64,000 nt of DNA, taken from positions 434,001 through 498,000 of the forward strand of contig NZ_SPUI01000003.1 in the NCBI RefSeq assembly GCF_004522095.1, in the 5' to 3' direction. The translations under genes were made by a program, and so were the position numbers. Positions within the stretch are counted from its first letter, which is position 1. Each line of letters begins with the position of its first letter. This DNA comes from Nocardioides sp. 503 (GTDB lineage: Bacteria > Actinomycetota > Actinomycetes > Propionibacteriales > Nocardioidaceae). The notes under the pieces were generated by a model that saw only the letters and a list, made by a program, of their open reading frames with translations, had not been told where the DNA came from and did not search any database. Shown piece after piece: positions 40,492 through 48,541 of the stretch.

Positions 40492-43110
40492 TCAGTCGTC
40501 GTCCGCGGGCACCAGCGTCAGGGTGTCGGCGCCGGCGTCGAGGACGGCGTCGCGGGAGAAGACCCACGGCAGCGAGTCGCCGGCGGCCCACAGGTCGGTC
40601 TGGTCGGTGTAGTGCTCGCTGAACGGGTGCCCGGACACGCCGGTGAGGTTGATCCAGCGCGACGCGTCGAGGTCTCCCAGCGAGACGACCATCCGCATCG
40701 ACGGCGCGGTCGTGACCTCGTAGCCCTCGCGGGCGTCCCACCCGGTCGCGTCGACGGTGGCCGCCCCACCGCCGACGTCCCAGCCCCCGCGGTTGACCAT
40801 CCGCTCGACCGGCCCGATACCGGACTCGCCGAGGGTGCTGGAGCGCAGCTCGAGCTGGTGCAGGTCGCCCCAGCGCCACTCGTCGGGGTCGGGCGAGACC
40901 CGCGACGTCAGCTCGTCCCGCGCCGCCAGCAGCGCGGCGGTCAGGACGTCGTCGCGGGTCTCGACGACGTCCTCGGTCGTGACGTCGTCCCACCACGGGG
41001 ACCGAGGCCTCTCGAGCAGCTGCTCCACCACGCTCATCCAGCGGGCTCCGCCGTCGGGGCGCTGGTCGCCCGTGAGCTCGTCGTGGAAGGTGAGCCCGAG
41101 CAGGTTGCGCCAGACCACGTGGTAGTAGGCAGCCGCCGCGCTGTCGGCCTGCTGGCGGAAGTCCCAGCCGCGCAGCAGGCGCTGACCGTCGTCGGCGTAG
41201 CCGGGGCGCAGCCGCTGCTCCAGCAGGTACGGCGTGAGGACCGGCGCGAGCGGGTGGCGGTCGTCCAGCTGGAGGGCCTCCATGTCGGCGACCGACAGCT
41301 CGTCGTCCTCGAGCAGCTCGTGGCGGATGCGCTCGGAGCGGTAGCCGCGGTCCCAGTCGCCGGTGAGGAAGTAGGGATAGTCGTCCTCGCCGACGACCGC
41401 CTGGTTGGCCGTGACCACGAATCCCTCCTCGGGGTCCAGCACGCGCGGCAGCCCGTCGTAGGGGACGAACTCGCCGGTCCAGTCGTTCTCCGGGCGCCAG
41501 CCGGCCGACGGCACCGTCCCGTCGTTGCCCGACCGGCGGATCGGCACCAGCCCGGGCGCCTGGTAGCCGATGTGGCCCGCCCGGTCGGCGTAGACGAGGT
41601 TCTGGGCCGGCACGGCGAAGTCGGCCGCGGCGTCGCGGAAGGAGTCCCAGTCGGTCGCGGCGTCGAGCCCCAGGATCGCGTCGGCGGTGGTGCCCGGCTG
41701 CAGGGCGGTCCACGCCAGCGCGACGGCGTACTCGTCCTCCTCGGGGCCCGGCCCCTGCTTCTCCGCCAGGCCGGCGACGCGCGCGAGGGTGTCGTCGACG
41801 TCGGAGACCAGTGGGCCGTGCTCGGTCTCGCGCACGGTGAGCTCCACGTCGTCCCCTCCGGCGACCTCGACGGTCTCGGTGCGCACACGCAGCGGGCGCC
41901 GACGGCCGTCGTAGCGCCAGGTGTCGCCGCGCACGCGCTCGACGAACAGGTCGGTCACGTCGGGGCCCAGGTTGGTGAAGCCCCAGGCGATGTCGGCGTT
42001 GTGGCCGATGATCACGCCGGGCACCCCGGAGAACGTGGAGCCCGCGACGTCCAGCGGGCACTCCGGGCCGACGCGACGGCAGTGCAGGCCCATCTGCATC
42101 CACACGCCGGGCACGCCGACGCCGAGGTGCGGGTCGTTGGCGAGCAGCGGCTCGCCGGTGGCGGAGTGCTCGCCGTCGACGACCCAGGAGTTGCTGCCGA
42201 GCCCCTCGCCGCGGCCAAGCCACGCCGGCATCCGCGACAGGCCCTCGCCCAGCGCCGCGAGCGGAGCGCGCTGGGCGGCCGTGAAGGGCGCTCGCTGCGG
42301 GTTGCGGGTGCCGCCCGTCGTCGCGTCCTGCTCGAAGACGCCGTCCACGACGGCGCCCTGCTGGACGATCGGCGCGTGCTCCGCGTAGGGGTAGGCCGGG
42401 TAGAGCTGGGCCGCCCGCTGCTCCCCGACCGCGTCGGCGGTCAGGACCCGGTCGATCTCCTCGGCCATGTTGCCGCGCAGGTCCCAGGCCATCGCCTTGA
42501 GCCACGCCAGCGAGTCGACCGCGGTCCAGTCCTCCGGGTGGTAGTCGAGGCCACCGGCGTCGAGCACGGTGTACTCCAGCGCGGTCTCGGTCGGCGAGCT
42601 CTCGGCCAGGAACGCGTTGACGCCGGCGGCGTACGCCTCGAGGGCCGTGCGGGTCGACGGCTCGACCAGCGCCAGCTCGCGCTCGGCGACGCGGCGCCAC
42701 CCCATCGTCCGCACGTAGAGGTCGCTCTCGAGCGCGTCCTCGCCGAACAGCTCCGCGAGGCGTCCCGCGGTCGCGTGGCGCCGGACGTCCATCTCGAAGA
42801 ACCGCTCCTGGGCGTGCACGTAGCCCTGGCCGCGCATCAGGTCGTCGAGGGTGTCGGCGTAGAGCTGGGGGATCCCGTGCTCGTCGCGCACCACCTCCAC
42901 GTCGCCGACCAGCCCGGGGAGGACCAGCTCGCCGGAGGTCTGCGGCAGCGGTCGTCGGGCGAGCACGACGAACGTCGCGAGCCCGGCGACCAGCACCAGG
43001 ACGACCAGCCCGGCGACGTACGACGTGAGGCGGAGGGGCCGCGGGAGGCCCCGGAAGCCGGGCCGCCGCTGCTGCGGTGGTGCAGTGTCCTCGGCCATGG
43101 CGCGACTCAT
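40492..43110 (-). CDS. Penicillin acylase family protein (N-terminal nucleophile amidohydrolase)
   Basis: 872 residues from ATG 43110; a second in-frame ATG at 43098 is equally possible, and neither has a strong ribosome site. A membrane segment near residues 30-50 (VAGLVVLVLVAGLATFVVLA) anchors it outside the cell or acts as a signal. The alpha chain begins GDVEVVRDEHGIPQLYADTL. Autoprocessing is expected before Ser in GLGSNSWVVDGEHS, where the Ser becomes the catalytic N-terminal residue of the beta chain. Downstream family segments are ANDPHLGVGVPGVWMQMGLH and NADIAWGFTNLGPDVTDLF. Natural substrates may be acyl-homoserine lactones or acylated lipids. Single gene, divergent from FmdB. Confidence 0.93.
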   Translation of the reverse strand: MSRAMAEDTAPPQQRRPGFRGLPRPLRLTSYVAGLVVLVLVAGLATFVVLARRPLPQTSGELVLPGLVGDVEVVRDEHGIPQLYADTLDDLMRGQGYVHAQERFFEMDVRRHATAGRLAELFGEDALESDLYVRTMGWRRVAERELALVEPSTRTALEAYAAGVNAFLAESSPTETALEYTVLDAGGLDYHPEDWTAVDSLAWLKAMAWDLRGNMAEEIDRVLTADAVGEQRAAQLYPAYPYAEHAPIVQQGAVVDGVFEQDATTGGTRNPQRAPFTAAQRAPLAALGEGLSRMPAWLGRGEGLGSNSWVVDGEHSATGEPLLANDPHLGVGVPGVWMQMGLHCRRVGPECPLDVAGSTFSGVPGVIIGHNADIAWGFTNLGPDVTDLFVERVRGDTWRYDGRRRPLRVRTETVEVAGGDDVELTVRETEHGPLVSDVDDTLARVAGLAEKQGPGPEEDEYAVALAWTALQPGTTADAILGLDAATDWDSFRDAAADFAVPAQNLVYADRAGHIGYQAPGLVPIRRSGNDGTVPSAGWRPENDWTGEFVPYDGLPRVLDPEEGFVVTANQAVVGEDDYPYFLTGDWDRGYRSERIRHELLEDDELSVADMEALQLDDRHPLAPVLTPYLLEQRLRPGYADDGQRLLRGWDFRQQADSAAAAYYHVVWRNLLGLTFHDELTGDQRPDGGARWMSVVEQLLERPRSPWWDDVTTEDVVETRDDVLTAALLAARDELTSRVSPDPDEWRWGDLHQLELRSSTLGESGIGPVERMVNRGGWDVGGGAATVDATGWDAREGYEVTTAPSMRMVVSLGDLDASRWINLTGVSGHPFSEHYTDQTDLWAAGDSLPWVFSRDAVLDAGADTLTLVPADDD

Positions 43111-43122
43111 TGTGCCGTGCCG

Positions 43123-43128
43123 TAGAAT
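43123..43128 (+). promoter_or_regulatory. -10 box of the FmdB gene
   Basis: TAGAAT, a near-consensus actinobacterial -10 hexamer, 49 nt before the GTG start. No clear -35 at 16-18 nt. It gives an estimated leader of about 43 nt containing GAGGAG. Confidence 0.5.
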
Positions 43129-43177
43129 TGGCAGTCGCCAGGGCGGAGTGCCAGATCCGTGCCACCGAGGAGTCACA

Positions 43178-43501
43178 GTGCCGACCTACCAGTACGCCTG
43201 CACCGAGTGCGAGCACTCGTTCGAGCAGTTCCAGAGCTTCTCCGAGGACTCGCTCACCGAGTGCCCGGAGTGCCACGGCCGGCTGCGCAAGGTCTTCAAC
43301 GCGGTCGGCGTGGTCTTCAAGGGCTCCGGCTTCTACCGCAACGACAGCCGCTCCACGACGGCCTCGGCCGACGCCCCGGCGCCGAAGTCCGAGACCAAGT
43401 CGGAGTCGAAGAGCGACACGAAGACCGACAAGAAGTCCGACTCCTCGGCGAGCAGCACGCCCAAGAGCGACAGCAAGCCGGCCGCGGCCACCACCGCCTG
43501 A
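43178..43501 (+). CDS. FmdB family zinc-ribbon protein
   Basis: 107 residues from GTG 43178, preceded by GAGGAG at 7 nt. The N-terminal 45 residues form the FmdB zinc ribbon: PTYQYACTECEHSFEQFQ with one CxxC pair and LTECPECHGRLRKVFNAVGV with the second. GSGFYRNDSR ends the conserved part. The C-terminal ~50 residues are low-complexity Lys/Ser/Asp-rich (KSETKSESKSDTKTDKKSD) and probably disordered. A small conserved actinobacterial protein of uncertain regulatory role. Confidence 0.93.
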   Translation: MPTYQYACTECEHSFEQFQSFSEDSLTECPECHGRLRKVFNAVGVVFKGSGFYRNDSRSTTASADAPAPKSETKSESKSDTKTDKKSDSSASSTPKSDSKPAAATTA

Positions 43502-43596
43502 CGCATCCGGGGTTTGAGGAAGACGCCCTAGCTCCTGTCTCGAAACCCCTGTGGAGAGCGGCCGCACCGTCGCCGCCGCTCGCCTAGCGTCGGGGC

Positions 43597-44250
43597 ATGG
43601 ACTCCCCCGCCCCCGCTGACGGCATCCGCCAGCGTCTCGCGCGGGTCCGGCGCGGCCTGCGCCGCGCGGTGCTGCGGCGCCGCCGGCTGCTCGCCGCGCT
43701 GCTGACCGCGGTCGCCGTCGCGGCCGGGCTGCACGCCGTCGCCGCCCCGCCTCCGGCGCGCGTCCCCGTCGCCGTCGCGGCCCACGACCTGCCCGCCGGC
43801 GCCGTCCTGGGCCCGGACGACCTGGTGGAGGTCGCCTTCGCGCCCGGGTCGGTGCCCGACGACCTGGCGGGTCGGCCCGAGGGACGCACCCTCGCCTCCC
43901 CGCTGCGCCGCGGCGAGGCCGTCACGTCGGTGCGGCTGGTCGGCCCGGCGCTCACCGCGGGTCAGCCCGGCCGGGTCGCCATCCCCGTGCGGCTGCCCGA
44001 CCCGGGCATGGCGGCCCTGCTCACCGTCGGCGACCGCATCGACCTCGTGGCCGCCGACCCGCAGGGCGGGGACGCGGTCGTGGTGGCACGCGACGTACCC
44101 GTGCTCGCGCTGCCCGCTGACGACGGCGCCGCCTCCGCGACGGGCCTGCCGGGCCGGCTCGTCGTCGTGGGCGCCACTCCCGACGACGTCCCGGCCGTCG
44201 CCGCGGCGGCGGTGCGGGCCGTCGTGACATTCACCTGGGGCGGACGCTAG
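43597..44250 (+). CDS. SAF-domain protein (CpaB/RcpC-like)
   Basis: 217 residues. A strongly basic N-terminus (RQRLARVRRGLRRAVLRRRR) is followed by one membrane segment (LLAALLTAVAVAAGLHAVAA) and an SAF domain (VPVAVAAHDLPAGAVLGPDD; PLRRGEAVTSVRLVG), then a C-terminal beta domain (GRVAIPVRLPDPGMAALLTV; GDRIDLVAADPQGG). Related proteins take part in Flp/tad pilus assembly, but no pilus genes are nearby, so the role here is open. Ends 50 nt before mscL. Confidence 0.85.
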   Translation: MDSPAPADGIRQRLARVRRGLRRAVLRRRRLLAALLTAVAVAAGLHAVAAPPPARVPVAVAAHDLPAGAVLGPDDLVEVAFAPGSVPDDLAGRPEGRTLASPLRRGEAVTSVRLVGPALTAGQPGRVAIPVRLPDPGMAALLTVGDRIDLVAADPQGGDAVVVARDVPVLALPADDGAASATGLPGRLVVVGATPDDVPAVAAAAVRAVVTFTWGGR

Positions 44251-44300
44251 TTTCGAGATCACGGTGGGCACGCCCACGTTCTCGGCACCTAGGAGCAGCC

Positions 44301-44669
44301 ATGACCGGCTTCAAGAACTTCATCCTGCGTGGCAACCTCATCGACCTGGCCGTCGCGTTCATCATCGGCGGCGCCTTCGCCACGGTCGTCACCTCCTTCA
44401 CCGAGATGCTGCTCTCGGCGATCGCGAAGGTGCTGGGCGGCAAGGAGCCCGACTTCAACGACTGGACCCCGGGCGACATCGCCGTCGGGTCCTTCCTCAC
44501 CGCGCTGGTCGCCTTCCTCATCCTCGCCGCGGTCGTCTACTTCTTCGTGGTGACGCCCTACGTCGCCGCCAAGGAGCGCTTCTTCCCCAGCCCCGACCCG
44601 GGCACCCCCGAGGACGTCAAGCTCCTCCAGGAGATCCGCGACCTGCTCGCCTCGCGGCCGCCGGGCTGA
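44301..44669 (+). CDS. mscL: Large-conductance mechanosensitive channel MscL
   Basis: 122 residues, normal MscL length. TM1 region GFKNFILRGNLIDLAVAFII with the conserved N-terminal amphipathic helix; GAFATVVTSFTEMLLSAIAK; the periplasmic loop contains KEPDFNDWTPGD; TM2 is GSFLTALVAFLILAAVVYFF; a short cytoplasmic helix ends VKLLQEIRDLLASR. Opens under membrane tension to release solutes in hypo-osmotic shock. It has its own ribosome site (TAGGAG) and is followed by a strong palindrome at 44698. Confidence 0.97.
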   Translation: MTGFKNFILRGNLIDLAVAFIIGGAFATVVTSFTEMLLSAIAKVLGGKEPDFNDWTPGDIAVGSFLTALVAFLILAAVVYFFVVTPYVAAKERFFPSPDPGTPEDVKLLQEIRDLLASRPPG

Positions 44670-44697
44670 GGCGCGGGTTTACCAGCAGATGCTGAAA

Positions 44698-44741
44698 TCC
44701 CTGACGTTCTGGGGCGAAATAACGGCCCAGAACGTCAGGGA
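44698..44741. terminator. 16-bp-stem palindrome after mscL
   Basis: TCCCTGACGTTCTGGG (44698-44713) and its exact complement (44726-44741) enclose a 12-nt loop. It lies between the convergent mscL and the small gene at 44772, so it can act as a two-way terminator. The right arm is followed by AAAT and the left arm preceded by AAA, giving short T-runs on the opposite strand. A REP-like repeat is an alternative. Confidence 0.65.
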
Positions 44742-44771
44742 AATGCCCAGAGGCTACGTCGGGGATCGGCC

Positions 44772-45020
44772 CTAGCCGCCGTGATGGGGCGGGACCTGGG
44801 CGCGGAGCCAGGCGTCGTTGTCCTCGCGGCCCGCGGGGTCGCGCTCGTCGCTGGTGGTGTCCGGGAGGGCGTCGCCGAAGACGGCCTCGAGGCGGCGCCG
44901 GCGCTTCCAGTCCGACTCGCCGGCCTCGCCAGACTCCGCCGTCGGTACGTCGGGCTCCCCCGACTCCAACGTCGGCTCGTCCGGCTCCACCGACCCGGTC
45001 GGCTCGCGCGGCTCGCTCAT
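44772..45020 (-). CDS. Small acidic protein of unknown function
   Basis: 82 residues, ATG 45020 overlapping the stop of the LCP gene (ATGA), so it is co-translated with it. The N-terminal 35 residues are a Glu/Pro/Ser-rich disordered stretch (EPREPTGSVEPDEPTLESGE). The C-terminal half has WKRRRRLEAVFGDALPDTTS and EDNDAWLRAQVPPHHGG, a pattern I recall from small actinobacterial hypothetical proteins. Function unknown; coupling to an LCP enzyme is the only clue. Confidence 0.75.
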   Translation of the reverse strand: MSEPREPTGSVEPDEPTLESGEPDVPTAESGEAGESDWKRRRRLEAVFGDALPDTTSDERDPAGREDNDAWLRAQVPPHHGG

Positions 45021-46261
45021 GCGCAGAGCCCGGCCGCCTCGCGCGCGGCGGCCCGCTCCTCGGCGTCCGGCGAGCTCGACCCACGCGGGCCGGCACCAGG
45101 CGATCCGCTGGGCGACCCGCTCGGGGACCCCCCGGGCGACCCACTCGGCGTCGCGCCGGGCAGGTTGCCGGCGTCGATCGAGCCCTCGCTGAGGCGCTTG
45201 CTCAGCGGCTCGTCGTTGCGCACCTTGCGCCACACGTTCGTGGCCTCGGGCAGCCAGACGACGCGGCCCTCGTAGCCCTCGCGGGTGTCGTAGGCCCACG
45301 GCACGGTGACGAACTTGATGTTGTCGAGGCCGATGCCCTTGAAGCCGAGCCCGAGCTTGCTCATGTCAAAGACGCTCTTGAGGCCGGGGTCGACGATCAG
45401 CGACTTGGTGGCGGCGTTGAGGAAGCGGATGACGCGGTCGGGGCGCGCGAGGGTGCCGCCCGAGACGACCTTGTTGGCCATGGCGGCGACGAAGGCCTGC
45501 TGGCGCTGGATCCGGCCGATGTCGGAGCCGTCGCCGAGGGTGTAGCGCGCCCGGACGTAGTTGAGCGCCTCCTTGCCGCGGATCTGGCGGGTGCCGGCCG
45601 GGATGCTGATGCCGTGGGCGGGGTCCTCGATGTCCTCGGGGATGCAGACCTCCACGCCGTCGATGGCGTCGACCATGTCGCGGAAGCCCGCGAAGTCGAC
45701 GACGACGAAGTGGTCGATCCGGAGCTTGGTCAGCTGCTCGAACTGCTGGATGGTGCAGGCCGGACCGCCGAGCGCGAAGGCGGCGTTCCACATCTCGTTC
45801 TCCCCACCGGGGATGGTCGTGCCGTCCTTCTTCTTGCAGTCGGGTCGGGTCACGAGCGAGTCGCGCGGGATGCTGACGCCGTAGGCGTGCTTCCGGTCGG
45901 CCGAGAGGTGCATCAGGATCGTCGTGTCGGACCGGGCGCCGTCGCCGGTGAGCCCGTCGATGTTGTTGCCGGCCCCGTCGCGGGCGTCCGAGCCCATCAC
46001 CAGGATGTTGAGCGGCTCCTGCGGACCGGTGTCGACCTTGTCCGGCCGGTTCGACAGCTGGGCCGTCGGGTCGAGCACGGTGACGTTGCCCTCGAGGTGG
46101 CGCGTGAGGAACACGACCGAGAGCCCGGTGACCATGCCGAGCACGAGCACGGTGGTGACCAGGACCCGCGCGACGATGTGCCGCTTGCGGGTCCGGCCCC
46201 GGCGTCGGCCCCTCCGTGGGGTCGGCGGCTCCGACTGAGCGGTCTGCTGCTCGTCGGACAT
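45017..46261 (-). CDS. LytR-CpsA-Psr (LCP) family protein
   Basis: 414 residues from ATG 46261 with AGAGGTG upstream. Cytoplasmic basic N-terminus (PTPRRGRRRGRTRKRH), one membrane segment (VLVTTVLVLGMVTGLSVVFL), then the extracellular LCP domain: LNILVMGSDARDGAGNN, ARSDTTILMHLSADRKHAYG, SIPRDSLV, FVVVDFAGFRDMVDAIDGVE, NYVRARYTLGDGSDIGRIQR. The Asp and Arg residues that bind pyrophosphate lipid are present. Such enzymes attach glycopolymers to peptidoglycan. The tail carries a Gly-Ser-Pro repeat (about residues 375-395). A hairpin CCTTCGC/GCGAAGG (46285-46302) lies in its leader. Confidence 0.93.
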   Translation of the reverse strand: MSDEQQTAQSEPPTPRRGRRRGRTRKRHIVARVLVTTVLVLGMVTGLSVVFLTRHLEGNVTVLDPTAQLSNRPDKVDTGPQEPLNILVMGSDARDGAGNNIDGLTGDGARSDTTILMHLSADRKHAYGVSIPRDSLVTRPDCKKKDGTTIPGGENEMWNAAFALGGPACTIQQFEQLTKLRIDHFVVVDFAGFRDMVDAIDGVEVCIPEDIEDPAHGISIPAGTRQIRGKEALNYVRARYTLGDGSDIGRIQRQQAFVAAMANKVVSGGTLARPDRVIRFLNAATKSLIVDPGLKSVFDMSKLGLGFKGIGLDNIKFVTVPWAYDTREGYEGRVVWLPEATNVWRKVRNDEPLSKRLSEGSIDAGNLPGATPSGSPGGSPSGSPSGSPGAGPRGSSSPDAEERAAAREAAGLCA

Positions 46262-46457
46262 CTGCACCTCTGGTCGCGGGGTCGCCTTCGCAGTGGCGAA
46301 GGTACGTGCTGAGGCCAAATTGTCTCCGTGACCGGCGAGTAGGCCAAACCCTGGCCGGTCACGGTCGCGCGACAGATGTGCGAGTCCCGACGGACGGGCG
46401 CGGGTGTCCTGTCGGTGTGGCCACCTAGTCTGTGACCTTTCGGCCCCAGGAGGTTCC

Positions 46458-47087
46458 ATGCGACGGGTCTACGTGGTCGCCCACCCAGAGTCACAGCACC
46501 ACCTCGACGACCTGGTGGGTGGCTGGTACGACAGCGAGCTGACCGACAAGGGACACCACGAAGCCACGCTGATCGCACGTCGCCTACGTGAGCTGATCCC
46601 GGAGGGCGAGTCGGTGGCGGTGCACTCGTCCGACCTCAAGCGCACCGTGCAGACCGCAGCACACATCGCGCCCCTCTTCGGGGTGGGCCCACAAGCCCAC
46701 AGGTCGCTCCGGGAGAAGTCCTACGGGGTGGCCGAGGGCAGACCGCAGGCGTGGCTCGACGAACGGTTCGTCCCGCCCCCGTCCGAGGGGGACCGCATGG
46801 GTCACCACGAAGGCGTCGAGGGGGCCGAGACCAGACGTGCCTTCGCGGAGCGCATCTACGCCGCCATGTCGTCCATCGAGTCCGACCCGGCGAGCCACCA
46901 GGTGGTGGTCACTCACGGGTTCGCCGTCACGTTCCTCATCGCGGCCTGGATCCGCATGCCCCTGGAAGCCACCGGCTACGTCAACTTCCGCTCGACCAGC
47001 GGCGGGTTGACGCTCCTGGGTGAAGACGACTTCTTCCACAACCGAGCCGTTCTGAGCGTCAGCGAGACGGCGCACCTCTCCCGCTGA
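46458..47087 (+). CDS. Histidine phosphatase superfamily protein with altered RHG motif
   Basis: 209 residues from ATG 46458, CAGGAGG upstream and a TAGTCT -10 box at 46426-46431. The phosphoglycerate-mutase-like fold is visible: YVVAHPESQHHLDDLVGGWY at the start, DSELTDKGHHEATLIARRLR, VHSSDLKRTVQTAAHIAPLF and VVVTHGFAVTFLIAAWIRM. The usual L-R-H-G-E motif is replaced by V-A-H-P-E-S. The phospho-accepting His stays but the preceding Arg is Ala. Other phosphate-binding residues (Arg in LKRT, His in VTHG) are present. Substrate unknown. Last host gene before tRNA-Arg. Confidence 0.85.
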   Translation: MRRVYVVAHPESQHHLDDLVGGWYDSELTDKGHHEATLIARRLRELIPEGESVAVHSSDLKRTVQTAAHIAPLFGVGPQAHRSLREKSYGVAEGRPQAWLDERFVPPPSEGDRMGHHEGVEGAETRRAFAERIYAAMSSIESDPASHQVVVTHGFAVTFLIAAWIRMPLEATGYVNFRSTSGGLTLLGEDDFFHNRAVLSVSETAHLSR

Positions 47088-47278
47088 GAGGACCGGGACG
47101 TGGGGACCACCACCGGCCCCGGAAGGTGAGCGGTCCGGTCACGTCGTCCCCGTCGTCCACGAGCAGCCGCAGGGGGACCGCTTCACCGCGCGGAACGGCC
47201 GGGTTCGGCCACTCCGGTCCGGTCCTGACAAGATGTAGCCCGCCATCGTGGTTCTCGACGTGAGAGTGCACCTGGCCC

Positions 47279-47354
47279 GCCCCAGTAGCTCAGTGGATAG
47301 AGCAGCCGCCTCCTAAGCGAAAGGTCGCAGGTTCGACTCCTGCCTGGGGCACCA
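47279..47354 (+). tRNA. tRNA-Arg (anticodon CCT)
   Basis: 76-nt cloverleaf including an encoded CCA: acceptor GCCCCAG/CTGGGGC, D-arm GCTC/GAGC, anticodon loop CTCCTAA with anticodon CCT, T-arm GCAGG-TTCGACT-CCTGC, discriminator A. Phage-type genes begin immediately after it. Confidence 0.97.
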
Positions 47355-47360
47355 CACTTG
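47315..47360. other. Probable prophage attachment site (attL) in the 3' half of tRNA-Arg
   Basis: The tRNA 3' half is the usual core for tyrosine integrases, and everything from here to the right edge is phage-like. The exact core cannot be set because the matching attR is outside the window. The coordinates mark the likely region only. Confidence 0.5.
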
Positions 47361-47369
47361 CCGATTCGA

Positions 47370-47393
47370 CTGTAGCCAAGTCTGTAGCCAAGT
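47370..47393. repeat. Tandem 12-bp direct repeat beside the att region
   Basis: CTGTAGCCAAGT occurs twice in perfect tandem (47370-47381, 47382-47393), 16 nt after the tRNA. The spacing fits arm-type binding sites of a tyrosine integrase or excisionase. Confidence 0.7.
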
Positions 47394-47397
47394 ACGT

Positions 47398-47652
47398 CTA
47401 GGACGCCCTCCGGCGCCTGCTGCGCCGCTGCTCGCGGAGACGCTGCAACCGGTGCACGAGGGCCGGATAGGCGGCAAGCCCGGCAGGTTGGTCGATGAGG
47501 TGGTCGACGACCTGCCAGAACCGTGGCTCGGTGTAGCCGAGCTCGACTCGGGCACTAGTCACGCGCACGGCCTCACGTGGTCCGTAGGTCTGCGCGGCCA
47601 ACTGCAGTGTCATGTGCTCGCGGACTGTGAGTCCGGCCCCCATCGTCGTCAC
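47398..47652 (-). CDS. DUF3263-like small phage protein
   Basis: 84 residues from GTG 47652 (or 81 from ATG 47643). The pattern LTVREHMTLQLAAQTYG, TEPRFWQVVDHLIDQPAGLA and YPALVHRLQRLREQRRSRRR matches the small helical DUF3263 proteins of actinobacteria and their phages, which look like a degenerate sigma/HTH fold ending in a basic tail. It is the gene nearest the att site. Function unknown; DNA binding is plausible from the basic tail. Confidence 0.75.
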   Translation of the reverse strand: MTTMGAGLTVREHMTLQLAAQTYGPREAVRVTSARVELGYTEPRFWQVVDHLIDQPAGLAAYPALVHRLQRLREQRRSRRRRAS

Positions 47653-47691
47653 GGGGCAGAGGTTAGGACTGCCCGGCCCCTACCACCGGTC

Positions 47692-47726
47692 CGGCCCCTC
47701 GCCAGTAGAAGTCAGGAGAGGGGCCG
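47692..47726. terminator. Hairpin downstream of the prophage lipoprotein gene
   Basis: CGGCCCCTC (47692-47700) pairs perfectly with GAGGGGCCG (47718-47726), 17-nt loop. CGGCCCCT also occurs at 47674-47681 as a direct repeat. Probably ends the leftward lipoprotein/protease transcript. Nothing else is seen in the 152-nt gap. Confidence 0.45.
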
Positions 47727-47804
47727 AACAGGTCTGCTGAGGTAGCAGCCAAACCGCTGCTGCAACTTCACTGGAGGCAGTAGGAGATGCTGCTGGATTT
47801 CAGG

Positions 47805-48455
47805 TTATTCCGGGAGTACATCCTCCGGTTCGCCCGTCGCAACAACGTCCTCTGCGTAGGGCACGACGTAGCCGTCCTGCTTGGGCGTACCGATCACGAG
47901 ACCTTGCGGGTGCGCCACTGCCCAAAGGCGCTCCCCATCCGGCACCTGCGACTCGCCCTCGGAGAATTTTATGTGCTTTGAGCCAGCCTGCGCCTCGTTC
48001 AAGAAGAGCGTCAGGTTCAGGTCTTCAGGAAGACGCGGAAGCAAGAACTCAGGATCGACTGCAACCTCAACCCAGATCACGTCTCCTAGAGCAACCTCGC
48101 CGGCCCCTTTGCTCACGCTGTCAACTCGCACCGCGAGGGCCGACAAGTGAGCGGCGAAGGGATCTTCACTCGATTCTCCTTCGATGCGGCCAGGGACCGC
48201 CTGCACCAAGGATCCGGAGATCGCTACCGACGACCGCTCGGCCACCTCCTCATAGCTGAGCGCCTGGTAGTCGAACTGCGTCGTGGTCGCGAACATCTCG
48301 ATGAGCTCGGATGGTGACGTCTCGGCGACGGGCGCAACCTGAGATGCGCCGTCGGTCCCGACAGCGGTCTCGCTGCCGCAGCCGGCTGTCAGAAGGGCGA
48401 GCGTCAGGCCCAACCCAGCGCCTAGAATTTGAGTCTTGGTTCTCGAATCCAACAT
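47805..48455 (-). CDS. Prophage-encoded lipoprotein of unknown function
   Basis: 216 residues from ATG 48455 with GGGAG upstream. Lipoprotein signal ILGAGLGLTLALLTAGCGSE, lipobox LTAGC at about residue 25. The mature part is acidic (SSEDPFAAHLSALAVRVDSV; ALGDVIWVEVAVDPEFLLPR; LNLTLFLNEAQAGSKH) with no enzyme motif. Base composition is visibly less GC-rich than the host genes, with codons ending in A/T. It follows the secreted metalloprotease in the same direction, so the pair may be a surface-acting cargo unit of the prophage. Confidence 0.75.
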   Translation of the reverse strand: MLDSRTKTQILGAGLGLTLALLTAGCGSETAVGTDGASQVAPVAETSPSELIEMFATTTQFDYQALSYEEVAERSSVAISGSLVQAVPGRIEGESSEDPFAAHLSALAVRVDSVSKGAGEVALGDVIWVEVAVDPEFLLPRLPEDLNLTLFLNEAQAGSKHIKFSEGESQVPDGERLWAVAHPQGLVIGTPKQDGYVVPYAEDVVATGEPEDVLPE

Positions 48456-48541
48456 GCTGGCTCCCGCAGATAGATGATCAGATGAGTCTTCGACGTGGCA
48501 CGGTAACTTTTGGTTCCGAGCCCGAGCGCGCTTGAGTGGCA

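Noticed and set aside
45085..45175. Short repeats in the LCP gene (Gly-Ser-Pro units)
   Set aside because: They are an in-frame low-complexity protein tail, not a DNA repeat element.
47313..47555. Minus-strand ORF whose product ends CPRQESNLRPFA
   Set aside because: The C-terminal part is the reverse complement of tRNA-Arg, and the upstream part encodes the tandem 12-bp repeat. This is a well-known spurious translation next to tRNA genes.
47787..47981. Plus-strand ORF of 64 codons starting near the hairpin at 47692
   Set aside because: It lies inside the lipoprotein gene on the other strand, which has a lipobox and a ribosome site.
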